Source of the DNA: an uncultured bacterium
GTDB taxonomy: Bacteria; Bacillota_I; Bacilli_A; RFN20; CAG-826
Length of the DNA stretch: 64,000 nt
Reading direction: 5' to 3'
Assembly (NCBI GenBank): GCA_949297805.1
Contig: CASFTG010000001.1
Span: 248,001 to 312,000, forward strand
The translations under genes and the position numbers were made by a program. The notes under the pieces are model-generated. The model saw nothing but the letters and a program-made list of their open reading frames with translations, did not search any database and was not told where the DNA came from. This document shows, one piece after another, positions 17,751 through 26,461 of this stretch (position 1 is the stretch's first letter; every line of letters begins with the position of its first letter).

Positions 17751-18808
17751 CGAAAGATAATCACATCCTCATAAAGAATATCTATTACATGCTTTCGTAC
17801 GCTTTCCGCGTGCTGAAGCAAGGCGGTTATGAGAAGGTGGCCGCGGAGGAGTTCGACCATATCCATAACCTCATGGCGGCGATCTTATCAGTTGGCATCG
17901 GTCGGCAAATAAAGCGTGGCTTATACCGGGAATATATCAGCCGCAAGGAGGATATCCCGGTGGCCCGAGGCAAGATCGATATGATGGGAAGCCTCAAGAA
18001 CCTCATCAGCCGAAAACGCCTTTTGGCTTGCGAATATGATGAGCTGTCCGAAAATAACCTGCTGAATCAGATCATCAAAACGACGGTTATGAGCCTGCTG
18101 CTGCACGGCGAGGTGAAGGAAGAGTACAAATCCGATTTAAAGAAGGAGATGCTGGTTTTTTCCAACGTCGATGTGATTAAGCCATCGGCGATACGCTGGT
18201 CAGCCATTCGATTCGACCGAAACAACAACGAATATCGGATGCTCATCAGCTTATGCCAACTCGTTTTGCAAGGTCTTTTGCAGACGACTGAGTCTGGCGA
18301 ATACAAGCTGGCTTCTTTCTTCAACGAGGAGGAGATGTGCCGGCTGTACGAAAAGTTCATTCTTGAGTTCTACGTCAAGGAATGTCCTCAAGTGAAGGCA
18401 ACTGCCTCCCAGATTCCTTGGGCTTTGGATGATGACGAGCGGACGATGCTGCCGTTGATGCAAAGCGACGTCACGTTAACCCGAGGGGAGCGAGTACTCA
18501 TCATCGACGCGAAGTACTATGCCAAGACGACGCAGGAACAATATGGCGCCCATACGCTTCATTCGAATAACCTTTATCAGATCTTCACCTATGTCAAAAA
18601 CAAGGATGCGGAATTCGGGAGCAAGCCGCATACGGTATCGGGGATGCTGCTTTACGCCGCGACCGATGAAGCCATCCTGCCGGATTGCAGCTATCGCATG
18701 AGCGGCAACCGCATCAGCGCCAAGACGCTGGATCTGAATAAAGACTTCTCCGAGATCGCGGCTCAATTGAAAGCCATCGTTAACGAATATTTCCCTAAGG
18801 TTGTTTAG
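17747..18808 (+). CDS. mcrC: McrC-like nuclease subunit of type IV restriction system
   Basis: 353 residues from a GTG at 17747 that overlaps the mcrB stop (GTGA); an ATG at 17717 lies inside mcrB and is less likely. The N-terminal half is the conserved McrC region (NIYYMLSYAFRVLK, ARGKIDMMGSLKNL, CEYDELSENNLLNQIIKTT). The C-terminal half carries a PD-(D/E)xK nuclease core: LMQSDVTL (Asp ~241) and RVLIIDAKYY (Asp and Lys ~254-256). These residues are intact, so the nuclease should be active. It partners McrB in cleavage of modified DNA. No methyltransferase is adjacent, consistent with a type IV system. Confidence 0.9.
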   Translation: MTKDNHILIKNIYYMLSYAFRVLKQGGYEKVAAEEFDHIHNLMAAILSVGIGRQIKRGLYREYISRKEDIPVARGKIDMMGSLKNLISRKRLLACEYDELSENNLLNQIIKTTVMSLLLHGEVKEEYKSDLKKEMLVFSNVDVIKPSAIRWSAIRFDRNNNEYRMLISLCQLVLQGLLQTTESGEYKLASFFNEEEMCRLYEKFILEFYVKECPQVKATASQIPWALDDDERTMLPLMQSDVTLTRGERVLIIDAKYYAKTTQEQYGAHTLHSNNLYQIFTYVKNKDAEFGSKPHTVSGMLLYAATDEAILPDCSYRMSGNRISAKTLDLNKDFSEIAAQLKAIVNEYFPKVV

Positions 18809-19114
18809 GGGTTCTTTCTCGCCTGGTGGAGAGTTAGGCCGTCGGAACTTGGATAATCGGCTCTAAATAAATTTGCTTTTTCGGTTTTGCAAAATATAAG
18901 CAAAATCAATTCTACGAACTCAGTAGGAACTATCTCGTTTGTCGGATAAACGCCTTCGATTAAGATAGGGATGGAAACCGCGAAAATTCCGACGGTACCT
19001 AATCAATCGATATTTGGTTACTCGTTTGCCGATTGCCAATTCCGTTTCATTCCAGCGGCTTTTGCGGCCTTTCTTCTTGTCAAACCCTGCAATCAAGCCT
19101 TAGAGCCAGCTTTA

Positions 19115-19128
19115 TGTAAGCGCTTTCA
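19115..19128 (+). promoter_or_regulatory. cre (CcpA-binding) site
   Basis: TGTAAGCGCTTTCA is an exact match to the Bacillota catabolite-responsive element. Its centre lies about 50 bases upstream of the predicted transcription start of the Lrp-like/ACD operon, the position from which CcpA typically activates overflow-metabolism genes. Confidence 0.75.
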
Positions 19129-19136
19129 TTTTTTGC

Positions 19137-19165
19137 TTACCAACGGCCATCATCCGTTCTAGAAT
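19137..19165 (+). promoter_or_regulatory. Promoter of the Lrp-like/ACD operon
   Basis: TTACCA (19137-19142), a 17-base spacer and TAGAAT (19160-19165), followed by a GGAGG ribosome-binding site before the ATG at 19193. The -35 box departs from consensus at two positions, which suits an activator-dependent promoter. Confidence 0.5.
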
Positions 19166-19192
19166 TAAGTAAACAGAGCGCAGGAGGAAAAC

Positions 19193-20371
19193 ATGGCTAA
19201 GCTCTACAAAGTCGGCACTCCAGAACAGCAGGAGTACCTCCACGACTACAACTTCGCGCCGAAAGGCTATGCCTTTTTCGAGCCGGGGATCTATGGCAAC
19301 GACGCCAAGGAATTCGTCGCCTTCAACATCGCCAAATCGTTCTATCAAGTGTATCCCGAGGTATTTAACCTCGCCTATATCGAGAAGTCGACCGGCATTA
19401 AATCCGAGGAGGCCAAGAAGCGGCTCAAACGGCTTTATGACGAAAAGTACATGATGTTAGTGAAGAACTCCTGCGTCGGGGTAATGGGGTTCGGACTTTA
19501 TTATTGGGTGGTGAAACTTAAGAAAGGGACCACCCCGGAGCAACGGAAAGAATTGACCGACTGGTTCCAGGAAAACGATCAGATCTGTACCGGCTATATG
19601 ATGGAGGAAGGCGGGGATTTCGATTACTATAACGGCAACCATATGCGGAACCTCGACAACCTCATCTATGGGGTCCTCGATAAGTTCCGCTTCCGGGAAT
19701 ACGTCGAATACGTCCATCTGACCCCGGTTAGGAGGCTCATCCGCGAATCCAGCGTCAATCAGTTCGACGCGAAAAAGGACTTCCGGCATTACTTCTTCGC
19801 TAAGGAAACGGTTAAGAAAGCGGTCGCCCTCAAGAAAGGAATGGACGAGAAGGATTTCGCTTTGCTCGAGGCCATCAATAACGCCCCTTCGGTCGCCGAG
19901 ATGTTCGATTACGATGTCTTGGCTAAGCTTTCGGGATTAGACGCTACGGAGATGAAGAAAGACTTAGTCCACATAGTCGATGAGACCAAGACCGTCATCC
20001 CGATGGTTTATCTCGATTATCGTCGGTTAGGGATCAAACAACGGTTCTTCCTCGTTTCCTTATTCGAGAATACCCAGTCCTATCGAAGCGAGCAGATCGC
20101 CGACGAGTTAGCCGAGGATCCGCGCTTCGTCAATTTCTTCGATTTCGGCGACGCTCACCATAATTACATGCTTTCGATCTATGATGAATTAACCGATGCC
20201 GAGGACATCCGGCAGAAACTGCTTGGCTATGCTGAGGTTAAGGAAGTCAAAGAGGCGTTGTCACCAAGGCAATTCCGTCGCTGGACCGCCCGGCTCGACG
20301 CCGAGAATGGCCTCTACGAAGAATGCGTCTTCACCGATGACGTATTGCTCGATCGGAGCGAGGAGAAGTAA
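19193..20371 (+). CDS. Tandem Lrp/AsnC-like regulatory protein
   Basis: 392 residues in two similar halves. Residues ~45-185 read as a winged-helix region (LAYIEKSTGIKSEEAKKRLK) followed by a RAM-like alpha/beta domain (GFGLYYWVVKLKKGTTPEQR, EYVEYVHLTP). Residues ~220-370 repeat this plan (FALLEAINNAPSVAEM, VLAKLSGLDATEMKKDLVHI, RFFLVSLFENTQSYRSEQIA, KEVKEAL). Lrp/AsnC proteins bind amino acids or small effectors through the RAM domain. It is two bases upstream of an ADP-forming acyl-CoA synthetase alpha gene and under a cre site, so it probably senses a metabolite of that pathway. Whether it binds DNA or regulates the enzyme directly is not decidable; the family call is moderate. Confidence 0.55.
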   Translation: MAKLYKVGTPEQQEYLHDYNFAPKGYAFFEPGIYGNDAKEFVAFNIAKSFYQVYPEVFNLAYIEKSTGIKSEEAKKRLKRLYDEKYMMLVKNSCVGVMGFGLYYWVVKLKKGTTPEQRKELTDWFQENDQICTGYMMEEGGDFDYYNGNHMRNLDNLIYGVLDKFRFREYVEYVHLTPVRRLIRESSVNQFDAKKDFRHYFFAKETVKKAVALKKGMDEKDFALLEAINNAPSVAEMFDYDVLAKLSGLDATEMKKDLVHIVDETKTVIPMVYLDYRRLGIKQRFFLVSLFENTQSYRSEQIADELAEDPRFVNFFDFGDAHHNYMLSIYDELTDAEDIRQKLLGYAEVKEVKEALSPRQFRRWTARLDAENGLYEECVFTDDVLLDRSEEK

Positions 20372-20373
20372 GT

Positions 20374-21768
20374 ATGAAAATCAACGAAGCCCGTCCTTAT
20401 GTCGTTAAAAACTTGCCTTATGCTTTGAATCCCCGTTCGATCGCCGTCGTCGGGGCTAGCCGTTATAAGAGCAAAGTCGGCAACAAAGTCGTCTATGAAC
20501 TCCAGAAGTGGGGGTATAAGGGCAAGATCTATCCCGTCAACCCGCGGGCCGACCAGGTACTCGGATTGAAAGCCTACCACACTCTTTCCGACATCCCCGA
20601 CGAGATCGATCTGGTCTTTGTCGCCGTCCCCGCCCACCTCGTCAACTCCATCGTCCATGAGGCGGTTAAGATCAAGGCTAAGATGCTGGTCATCGCCACC
20701 TCGGCTTTTAAGGAAATCGGCCGAGGCGAATTGCAGAATGACATCACCGAATATTGCCGCGAGCATGAGCTGCCGCTTATCGGGCCGAACCTTGTCGGCA
20801 TGGGGTCCCCCTACATGCATTTCAACTGCGGCTTCATCCCCTATCTCCCGGTCCCGGGGCCGATCGCCATGATCTCCCAGTCGGGGGCGAACCTATTGGC
20901 GGCCCTTGGGACGAGCCAAGAAGAAAACCTTGGGATGAGCTTCTTCGTCGGGCTCGGAAATAAAGCCGACGTCGACTTCTCGGAATTCATCGAATACGCC
21001 GAGGCCGATCCCCATACCAACGTCCTCTCAATCTACATTGAAGGGCTTGATTCCCCGGAAGCCTTCGTCAAGAGCTGCCAGAAATGCACTAAGCCGATCG
21101 TCGTCATCAAGGTCGGCCGGAGCCAGATCGGGGTTAAGGCCGCCTTTGCCCACACCGCCTCCGAGAACCCGGAGACCGATGAATATTACGATTCGATCAT
21201 CAAAGAAGCCGGGGCCATCCGGGTCACCACTTGGCAGGAGTTCCTCGACGTCTCATTGGCTCTAGGGTATCAACCGACCCTAAAGGGCGATAACGTCGTC
21301 ATGATCACCAATGGCGGCGGCGCTGGGTTGCTTAGCTGCGACCATTTCGAAAGGCTGGGGATGCCTTTACACGAACTAAAGGACATCTCGCCCTTATTGG
21401 CGGCGAGAATCCGGGCCTATATGCCGATGTTCGGTTCGCCGCTTAACCCGGTCGATATCTCTGGGACCGCCTCGGTCATCCAATACAAAGGGGCCTTCCA
21501 GCAAGCTCTTCGCGACCCGAAGGTCGATGGGGTGCTCGGGGCCATCTGCCCGACCGCGGTCACCGATGTCTTAGGGGTCGCTAAAGCCGCCATCGAGGTC
21601 TATGAATCGACGAAGGAACTGGGCAAGCCGTTCCTTATGATCTGCCAAGGCGGGGCCGAATGTGCCGAGGCCATCAAACTGCTTCGTGAGCATGGCATCC
21701 CAGCTTATAAGACCGCCGAGCAAGCGGTCAACGCCATGGTTGCCCTTCGTAAAGCGGCCAAGAAGTAA
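20374..21768 (+). CDS. ADP-forming acetate/acyl-CoA synthetase, alpha subunit
   Basis: 464 residues, the length of free-standing alpha subunits of ADP-forming acetyl-CoA synthetase. It has an N-terminal CoA-binding Rossmann domain (PRSIAVVGASRYKSKVGNKV), two succinyl-CoA-ligase-like domains (GPIAMISQSGANLLAALG, NVVMITNGGGAGLLSCDHF, LNPVDISGTAS) and the FAHTASENPE segment containing the expected phospho-His. The enzyme makes ATP and acetate (or another acid) from acyl-CoA and ADP. No ATP-grasp beta subunit is in the window, so it must be elsewhere if the enzyme is active. Starts two bases after the Lrp-like gene; a bidirectional terminator follows. Confidence 0.85.
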   Translation: MKINEARPYVVKNLPYALNPRSIAVVGASRYKSKVGNKVVYELQKWGYKGKIYPVNPRADQVLGLKAYHTLSDIPDEIDLVFVAVPAHLVNSIVHEAVKIKAKMLVIATSAFKEIGRGELQNDITEYCREHELPLIGPNLVGMGSPYMHFNCGFIPYLPVPGPIAMISQSGANLLAALGTSQEENLGMSFFVGLGNKADVDFSEFIEYAEADPHTNVLSIYIEGLDSPEAFVKSCQKCTKPIVVIKVGRSQIGVKAAFAHTASENPETDEYYDSIIKEAGAIRVTTWQEFLDVSLALGYQPTLKGDNVVMITNGGGAGLLSCDHFERLGMPLHELKDISPLLAARIRAYMPMFGSPLNPVDISGTASVIQYKGAFQQALRDPKVDGVLGAICPTAVTDVLGVAKAAIEVYESTKELGKPFLMICQGGAECAEAIKLLREHGIPAYKTAEQAVNAMVALRKAAKK

Positions 21769-21776
21769 TCTCCTCA

Positions 21777-21817
21777 TCTTAAAAAGGCGGGCTCGTCAAT
21801 CGGGCTCGCCTTTTGCT
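21777..21817. terminator. Bidirectional Rho-independent terminator
   Basis: A stem of AAAAGGCGGGCTCG and CGGGCTCGCCTTTT with a TCAAT loop and flanking A and T tracts lies between the stops of the convergent ACD and GH13 genes. Confidence 0.75.
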
Positions 21818-23407
21818 TTATTCATTGATGAAGACGTAGATTTCGTAGGGGCGGAACTCCTCGCTTTCATCAGGATAGTTATGGAGGAGAACCGGGCCAT
21901 CGATGATGGGCTTGGGATAAGTATGGTCGGAGAAGTTGGCGATGACCCGGAGCTTACGGTTGCCGATTATCCTTGAATAGGCGATCCATTCCTCGTGCTC
22001 GAGGTAATCGGGGGAGAAGGCCCCATCGCGGATGAGGTCGCGGTACTTATCGTCTTTCCATAAGGCGATGGCCGCTCGATAGAAGTTTAAGACCGAATTG
22101 GGGTCTTTTTCTTCTTCGCTTACCGAGTGGCCCGGGTCTTTGCCCCCGTCCACCCAGGGTTTGCCATTCGTGAACCCATAGCCTTTTTGACTGTTCCAGC
22201 GCATCGGGATTCTCGCGTTGTCTCTCGCCGTCTTATCGAGGGCGTCCTTAGCTTCTTCCTTGCTCATCCCCTTGTCTTGAAGGATCTGATAATGGTTTAT
22301 GGCCTCGATGTCTTGGAAGTCCTTAACCGAGGCGAAATGGCCATTGACCATCCCCAGTTCATCCCCTTGGTATATGAAGGGGGTGCCCCGAAGGAACATG
22401 GTCGTGGCGAACATCATCTTGGCGGCTTGATCGCGATACTCTAGGTTGGCGTAACGGTTTAAGGCCCTAGGCAAGTCATGGTTATTCCAGAACAGGGTAT
22501 CCCAGGCCTTGCTTTGGTCGCTTTCCTGCCGACGGTAGATGATGTCCCGGTACTCCTTGACGTTGAAGGGGCGGCATTTCCACTTGCCGAATTCCTTATC
22601 GTGGAAGACGCACCAGTCATCGAAGAGGAAGACCATCGATAGTTCTTCCCTTTGCGGATCGGTATAGAGGAGGCGGGTGTCGCGATCAGCACACCAGCAT
22701 TCGCCGATAGCGATGCCGCCGGTCCGGCCAAAGGTCTGGCGGTTGAGTTCGTGAAGCCGTTCATGGAGGTGGGGCCCGTTTTGGATGATCCCTTGTTCTA
22801 CCTCTTTGCCGATGTTCTCGATGACATCGAGCCGGAAGCCATAAACCCCTTTGTCGAGCCAGTAGTTGCAGGCGTCGTATAAGGCATTTCTCATCGCCTC
22901 GCAATCCCAATTGAGGTCGGGTTGGCCGGGGGCGTAAAGGTGGAAGTAATAGTCGCTGGTCGCGGGGTTATATTCCCAAGCCGAGCCGCCGAATGTCGAG
23001 CCAATGTCATTGGGCGCATCGCGCCAAATGTAGAAGGGGCGGTAGGGGTTCTCTTTGGATTTGGAGGCTTCCTTGAACCATTTATGCTCCTTGGAGGTGT
23101 GGTTGAGGACCATGTCCATGATGATGCCGATGCCGGCTTTCTTGGCTTTCTTGATGAGTTCGTCCATGTCCTCATCGGTTCCGAATAAGGGATCGATGTG
23201 GCAATAGTCGGCGATGTCATAGCCCATGTCCTCCATCGGGGAAGCGAAGACCGGGGAGAGCCAGATGGCGGTGACGCCGAGCTTCTTCAAATAGGGGAGC
23301 TTGGATATGATGCCGGGGATGTCGCCAATCCCATCGCCGTTAGAGTCTTTATAGGAACGGGGGTAGATTTGATAGATGATGTCGTCTTGGAAGCGCGGAT
23401 GGCTCAT
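21818..23407 (-). CDS. GH13 alpha-glucosidase, probably oligo-1,6-glucosidase/glucan 1,6-alpha-glucosidase type
   Basis: 529 residues, cytoplasmic (no signal peptide). GH13 (beta/alpha)8 barrel starting IIYQIYPRSYKDSNGDGIGD. Conserved regions are MDMVLNHTS, GFRLDVIENIG with nucleophile Asp194, IGECW with acid/base Glu236, and FWNNHDLPRALNRY with Asp311. The residue after the nucleophile is Val195, which in GH13 subfamilies with this motif goes with alpha-1,6 rather than alpha-1,4 preference. It likely releases glucose from isomaltose-type or panose-type oligosaccharides, though other GH13 activities such as trehalose-6-phosphate hydrolysis are not excluded. AGAAGG ribosome-binding site; convergent with the ACD operon. 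Confidence 0.88.
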   Translation of the reverse strand: MSHPRFQDDIIYQIYPRSYKDSNGDGIGDIPGIISKLPYLKKLGVTAIWLSPVFASPMEDMGYDIADYCHIDPLFGTDEDMDELIKKAKKAGIGIIMDMVLNHTSKEHKWFKEASKSKENPYRPFYIWRDAPNDIGSTFGGSAWEYNPATSDYYFHLYAPGQPDLNWDCEAMRNALYDACNYWLDKGVYGFRLDVIENIGKEVEQGIIQNGPHLHERLHELNRQTFGRTGGIAIGECWCADRDTRLLYTDPQREELSMVFLFDDWCVFHDKEFGKWKCRPFNVKEYRDIIYRRQESDQSKAWDTLFWNNHDLPRALNRYANLEYRDQAAKMMFATTMFLRGTPFIYQGDELGMVNGHFASVKDFQDIEAINHYQILQDKGMSKEEAKDALDKTARDNARIPMRWNSQKGYGFTNGKPWVDGGKDPGHSVSEEEKDPNSVLNFYRAAIALWKDDKYRDLIRDGAFSPDYLEHEEWIAYSRIIGNRKLRVIANFSDHTYPKPIIDGPVLLHNYPDESEEFRPYEIYVFINE

Positions 23408-23429
23408 GATGAATACCTTCTTTCCGAGG

Positions 23430-23459
23430 CTAATTATATTGAGGCGGGGCGGGGAATGT
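23430..23459 (-). promoter_or_regulatory. Promoter of the GH13 gene
   Basis: On the minus strand a consensus TATAAT (complement of 23432-23437) has a TGACA-like -35 element 17-18 bases upstream, followed by the AGAAGG ribosome-binding site of the GH13 gene. Further upstream, 23470-23486 is a perfect GGAAGC-AAAA-GCTTCC inverted repeat of unknown role. Confidence 0.5.
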
Positions 23460-23647
23460 CACCGGATTTGGAAGCAAAAGCTTCCTCTTTGCGGTTTACG
23501 CTTAGGATAGTCTTCTTAAGAAACCCTGCAATGGTTCATTCTAATTGCCGTTTTTTGGCAGTATCGCCTCAATTTGCATTCCGTTGACATTTTCCTTTAC
23601 AAAATGCCGAGGCCTTTTATATTAACCCCACACCGAAAGGAGCATCT

Positions 23648-26359
23648 ATGAGCAGAAAACCACTTGTCGTTTCTTTGGCCGCCTCTTTATTGGCCTTGGC
23701 CGCCTGTGGGCCGGTCTCTAGTTCATCGACCACGAGTCCGGTTACCACTCCCTCCGGTCCGGGTTCGTCAGGAACCGGCTCGGAGGAATCCTCTTCTTCC
23801 TCGTCTTCCGAAGTTCCATTGGTCTTTGATGACGCCTTGCTGGAGCGTTTTGCTTCCAGTGGCATCGATTTCGCGGGGACCTTGGAAGATACCGGCTATG
23901 ACGTCACGACCCATAACGAGGGATTCATCGGGAAAAGTTCCTACGAATTCCGCGATTATGACGATGACAATTATTTCTATGCCGACGCCCATTATTATAA
24001 GAACGAAGATGGCTCGGCGAAGTCAATCGAGCTTGGGTCGGATAACGTCGCTTACGACGCCCCGCTTAAGGACAACACCGGCAAGGCTATTGTCTATGAC
24101 GATTATTTTGCCAACCCGTTCGTCGATCTGACGATGACCGACTTCACTGAAGATAACGGCACGTTCAAGCTCGCTTCCACCAAAGCGGTCGACTTTGCCC
24201 GTCCCTTCTCCGTTTATTCCCGCGAGGCGGTTTCGTCGGTGACTCTAGCGATCGGCGAAGATGGCCAAAGCCTCGACTTGGAAATCGTCTCGGCCTATCA
24301 GGAATATGGGGAAATCGCTAACATGATTCAGAGCCTGACCCTGACGATCGCCTCCGTCTCTGATCATGAGGAACTTGCTCCCTTCCCGACCGAGAGTTAT
24401 CACGCCGATATCGAGGCGGCTTTGGGCGCTTGGAGCATGGCTACCGCGGGGCCGAGTGATGAAACCGGCTATGTGTATAAGAAAACAATGACCCCATTGG
24501 ACGATGAGACGATGGGGGTTGCCACAAGCGAATCAATCATCACCTATAACGCCACCATGTTCAAAGCCGATGGGGGATTGACCTCGGATAACGACTGGGG
24601 CTGGGCCTTGTTTGACGATGGGAACAATTATTACTTCGAGATCGTCGACGGGCAACCGGTCATGGGCGATTACTTGCCATTCAACGAAGCCATCCTCCCG
24701 TGGCCGACCATGGTCGCGGCCGAGATGTTCGTCCCGACGGAAACCGAAGGCGTTTACCAATACCGTTATGCGCCAACCGCGATCGAGGCGGCCGTCGCCT
24801 TCCTTGAGGACCCGGAAGTCATCTCCTTGCTTTACTACATGGGAAGCGTTTCCGACCTGACCATCACGGTCAAAAACCAACTCGTCACCAACTTCTCCTA
24901 CACCTATCTGACTTATGGGTTAAGCGGGACCTACCATGAACGGGTCTCGGTCGATATCGAGCAATTCGACACCGCGACCATCGATTACGAATTCAAGGTG
25001 CCGGTCGTTGATAAGACTCCCTTGATCGATACTTGGACCGGCGGGGGCTATACCTTGGTCATCGGCGAAGACGAGACGACGCTCAACGGGGAAACCGCCG
25101 AGTTGTCGGGGCTTCACGAAGATGAGTGGGGAAACCTGATTGCCACGATCACCGATTCCGAAGGCAATACTTACGAGATCGAATATAGTCCGAGCTATGA
25201 CGACATTTTGCTGACCGCCGAGGGCGATTATTACCCGACGACCTTGACCCGGGACAGCGGTGGCAGCGAAGCGGTCGTCATCCCCGATGCCTTAATCGGT
25301 ACTTGGAGTAACGATGATTACACCTTGGTCATCAGTGAGGATGGTACCGTCACCCTTAACGGGAAAGAAGGGACCGACGTCGCCTTGACCGGCTATCCCG
25401 ACGAGATCAGCGCCGTCGTCGATGGCACAACGTATTACATGTGCTTCGAATCTTATTATGACCCGGTCGCGGTTTCGCTCTATACCGAGGACTATTCGGT
25501 TTATGCGTTATTAACAGGGCAATCAGCCAGCGCCACTATCCCCGAGTCCATCGTCGGGACCTATGAAGCCGATGGCTATACCATCGTTGTAAGCGAAGAT
25601 GGGTCGCTGACGGTCAATGACGAGCCGGTGGATAATGACGAATGGACGACGACTTTGACCGGGGCAATGCGGACTTCCTTGACCATTGATGGGGTGGTCT
25701 GCACCTTCACTTGCTATGATGACGGGACCGCTTTGCTTGCCGATGACAGCATGGAGATCTACGTCGAGTTGACCAAAGCCGGGGCCAGCGTTCCTTCAAT
25801 CGACGAGAAATACGTTGGCACCTGGAAAGGGACTGATGAAGAGGGGATTGAGCATACCCTTATCATCAATGCTGATGGGACGGCAAGCCTCGACGGCGAA
25901 TCCTTCGACGAACCGTTGGAATTCTCCACTGGTTTCTTATGGGACAGCGCCTCCGCGACTATCGGTGAACTTGGCTATACCCTCAACTACATGCCTGACA
26001 GCGAGGAACCATATATTCGGGTCTTCGACGACAATTACGACCTCGATGTTAACTTCTATCGAAGCCAAGAAGGCGGCGATGAGCCAGTTATTGGCAACAC
26101 CTTTCCTGACGAATGGATCGGCACTTGGACTGGCAACAACATGTTAGGCGACAAGGAAAGCCATACCTTGGTCTTCGGGGATGATGGGAGCGTCACCCTC
26201 GATGGCGTTGGGGCTAGTTCATTTGTCTATGATGAATTCGAAACGACTGCCGTGTTTGGCGGGGTGACTTACTATCTGTCCGCCGCCGATTATGGCGAGC
26301 TGACAATAATGCTGACTAGCGAAGATTACGCGGTTGTTGTCCAGTTCACCAAAGCCTAA
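23648..26359 (+). CDS. Large lipoprotein with five C-terminal repeats
   Basis: 903 residues. The signal peptide ends in lipobox LALAACG, and a Ser/Thr/Pro-rich linker (~res 20-58) follows. A ~400-residue N-terminal region contains motifs shared with the other lipoproteins of this cluster. The C-terminal half consists of five repeats of ~85-100 residues beginning near 461, 549, 635, 723 and 824, each with the signature GTWxxxxYTLxISEDGTxTLNG (examples: LIGTWSNDDYTLVISEDG, IVGTYEADGYTIVVSEDG). Such short all-beta units look like calycin or beta-sandwich modules, but I assign no family. Promoter TTTACA-16-TATATT at about 23596-23623 and an AAAGGAG ribosome-binding site. Function unknown; surface-exposed. 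Confidence 0.8.
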   Translation: MSRKPLVVSLAASLLALAACGPVSSSSTTSPVTTPSGPGSSGTGSEESSSSSSSEVPLVFDDALLERFASSGIDFAGTLEDTGYDVTTHNEGFIGKSSYEFRDYDDDNYFYADAHYYKNEDGSAKSIELGSDNVAYDAPLKDNTGKAIVYDDYFANPFVDLTMTDFTEDNGTFKLASTKAVDFARPFSVYSREAVSSVTLAIGEDGQSLDLEIVSAYQEYGEIANMIQSLTLTIASVSDHEELAPFPTESYHADIEAALGAWSMATAGPSDETGYVYKKTMTPLDDETMGVATSESIITYNATMFKADGGLTSDNDWGWALFDDGNNYYFEIVDGQPVMGDYLPFNEAILPWPTMVAAEMFVPTETEGVYQYRYAPTAIEAAVAFLEDPEVISLLYYMGSVSDLTITVKNQLVTNFSYTYLTYGLSGTYHERVSVDIEQFDTATIDYEFKVPVVDKTPLIDTWTGGGYTLVIGEDETTLNGETAELSGLHEDEWGNLIATITDSEGNTYEIEYSPSYDDILLTAEGDYYPTTLTRDSGGSEAVVIPDALIGTWSNDDYTLVISEDGTVTLNGKEGTDVALTGYPDEISAVVDGTTYYMCFESYYDPVAVSLYTEDYSVYALLTGQSASATIPESIVGTYEADGYTIVVSEDGSLTVNDEPVDNDEWTTTLTGAMRTSLTIDGVVCTFTCYDDGTALLADDSMEIYVELTKAGASVPSIDEKYVGTWKGTDEEGIEHTLIINADGTASLDGESFDEPLEFSTGFLWDSASATIGELGYTLNYMPDSEEPYIRVFDDNYDLDVNFYRSQEGGDEPVIGNTFPDEWIGTWTGNNMLGDKESHTLVFGDDGSVTLDGVGASSFVYDEFETTAVFGGVTYYLSAADYGELTIMLTSEDYAVVVQFTKA

Positions 26360-26370
26360 TTGCTTGCTTA

Positions 26371-26395
26371 GCCGCCTCATCTGGGGCGGCTTTTT
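26371..26395 (+). terminator. Rho-independent terminator
   Basis: GCCGCC and GGCGGC arms with a short loop and a TTTTT tail, 12 bases after the lipoprotein stop. Confidence 0.85.
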
Positions 26396-26461
26396 AAGCG
26401 TTCATTTTGGCGTTGCTTGCCTCGCCCGATACAATTAGTCCAAACAGGAGGATTATTCGCC

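Larger units (their letters stand above)
18809..19192. other. Intergenic region between mcrC and the Lrp-like/ACD operon
   Basis: 384 bases. The 3' part holds a perfect cre-like site and a promoter, listed separately. The 5' part is AT-rich and contains a short direct repeat of GCAAAAT (about 18887-18905). No terminator for mcrC and no credible small gene; the 63-codon frame at 18971 lacks a ribosome-binding site and resembles nothing. Confidence 0.4.

Noticed and set aside
18971..19162. A 63-codon frame between mcrC and the Lrp-like gene
   Set aside because: It spans the cre site and promoter, has no ribosome-binding site and no recognisable protein features.
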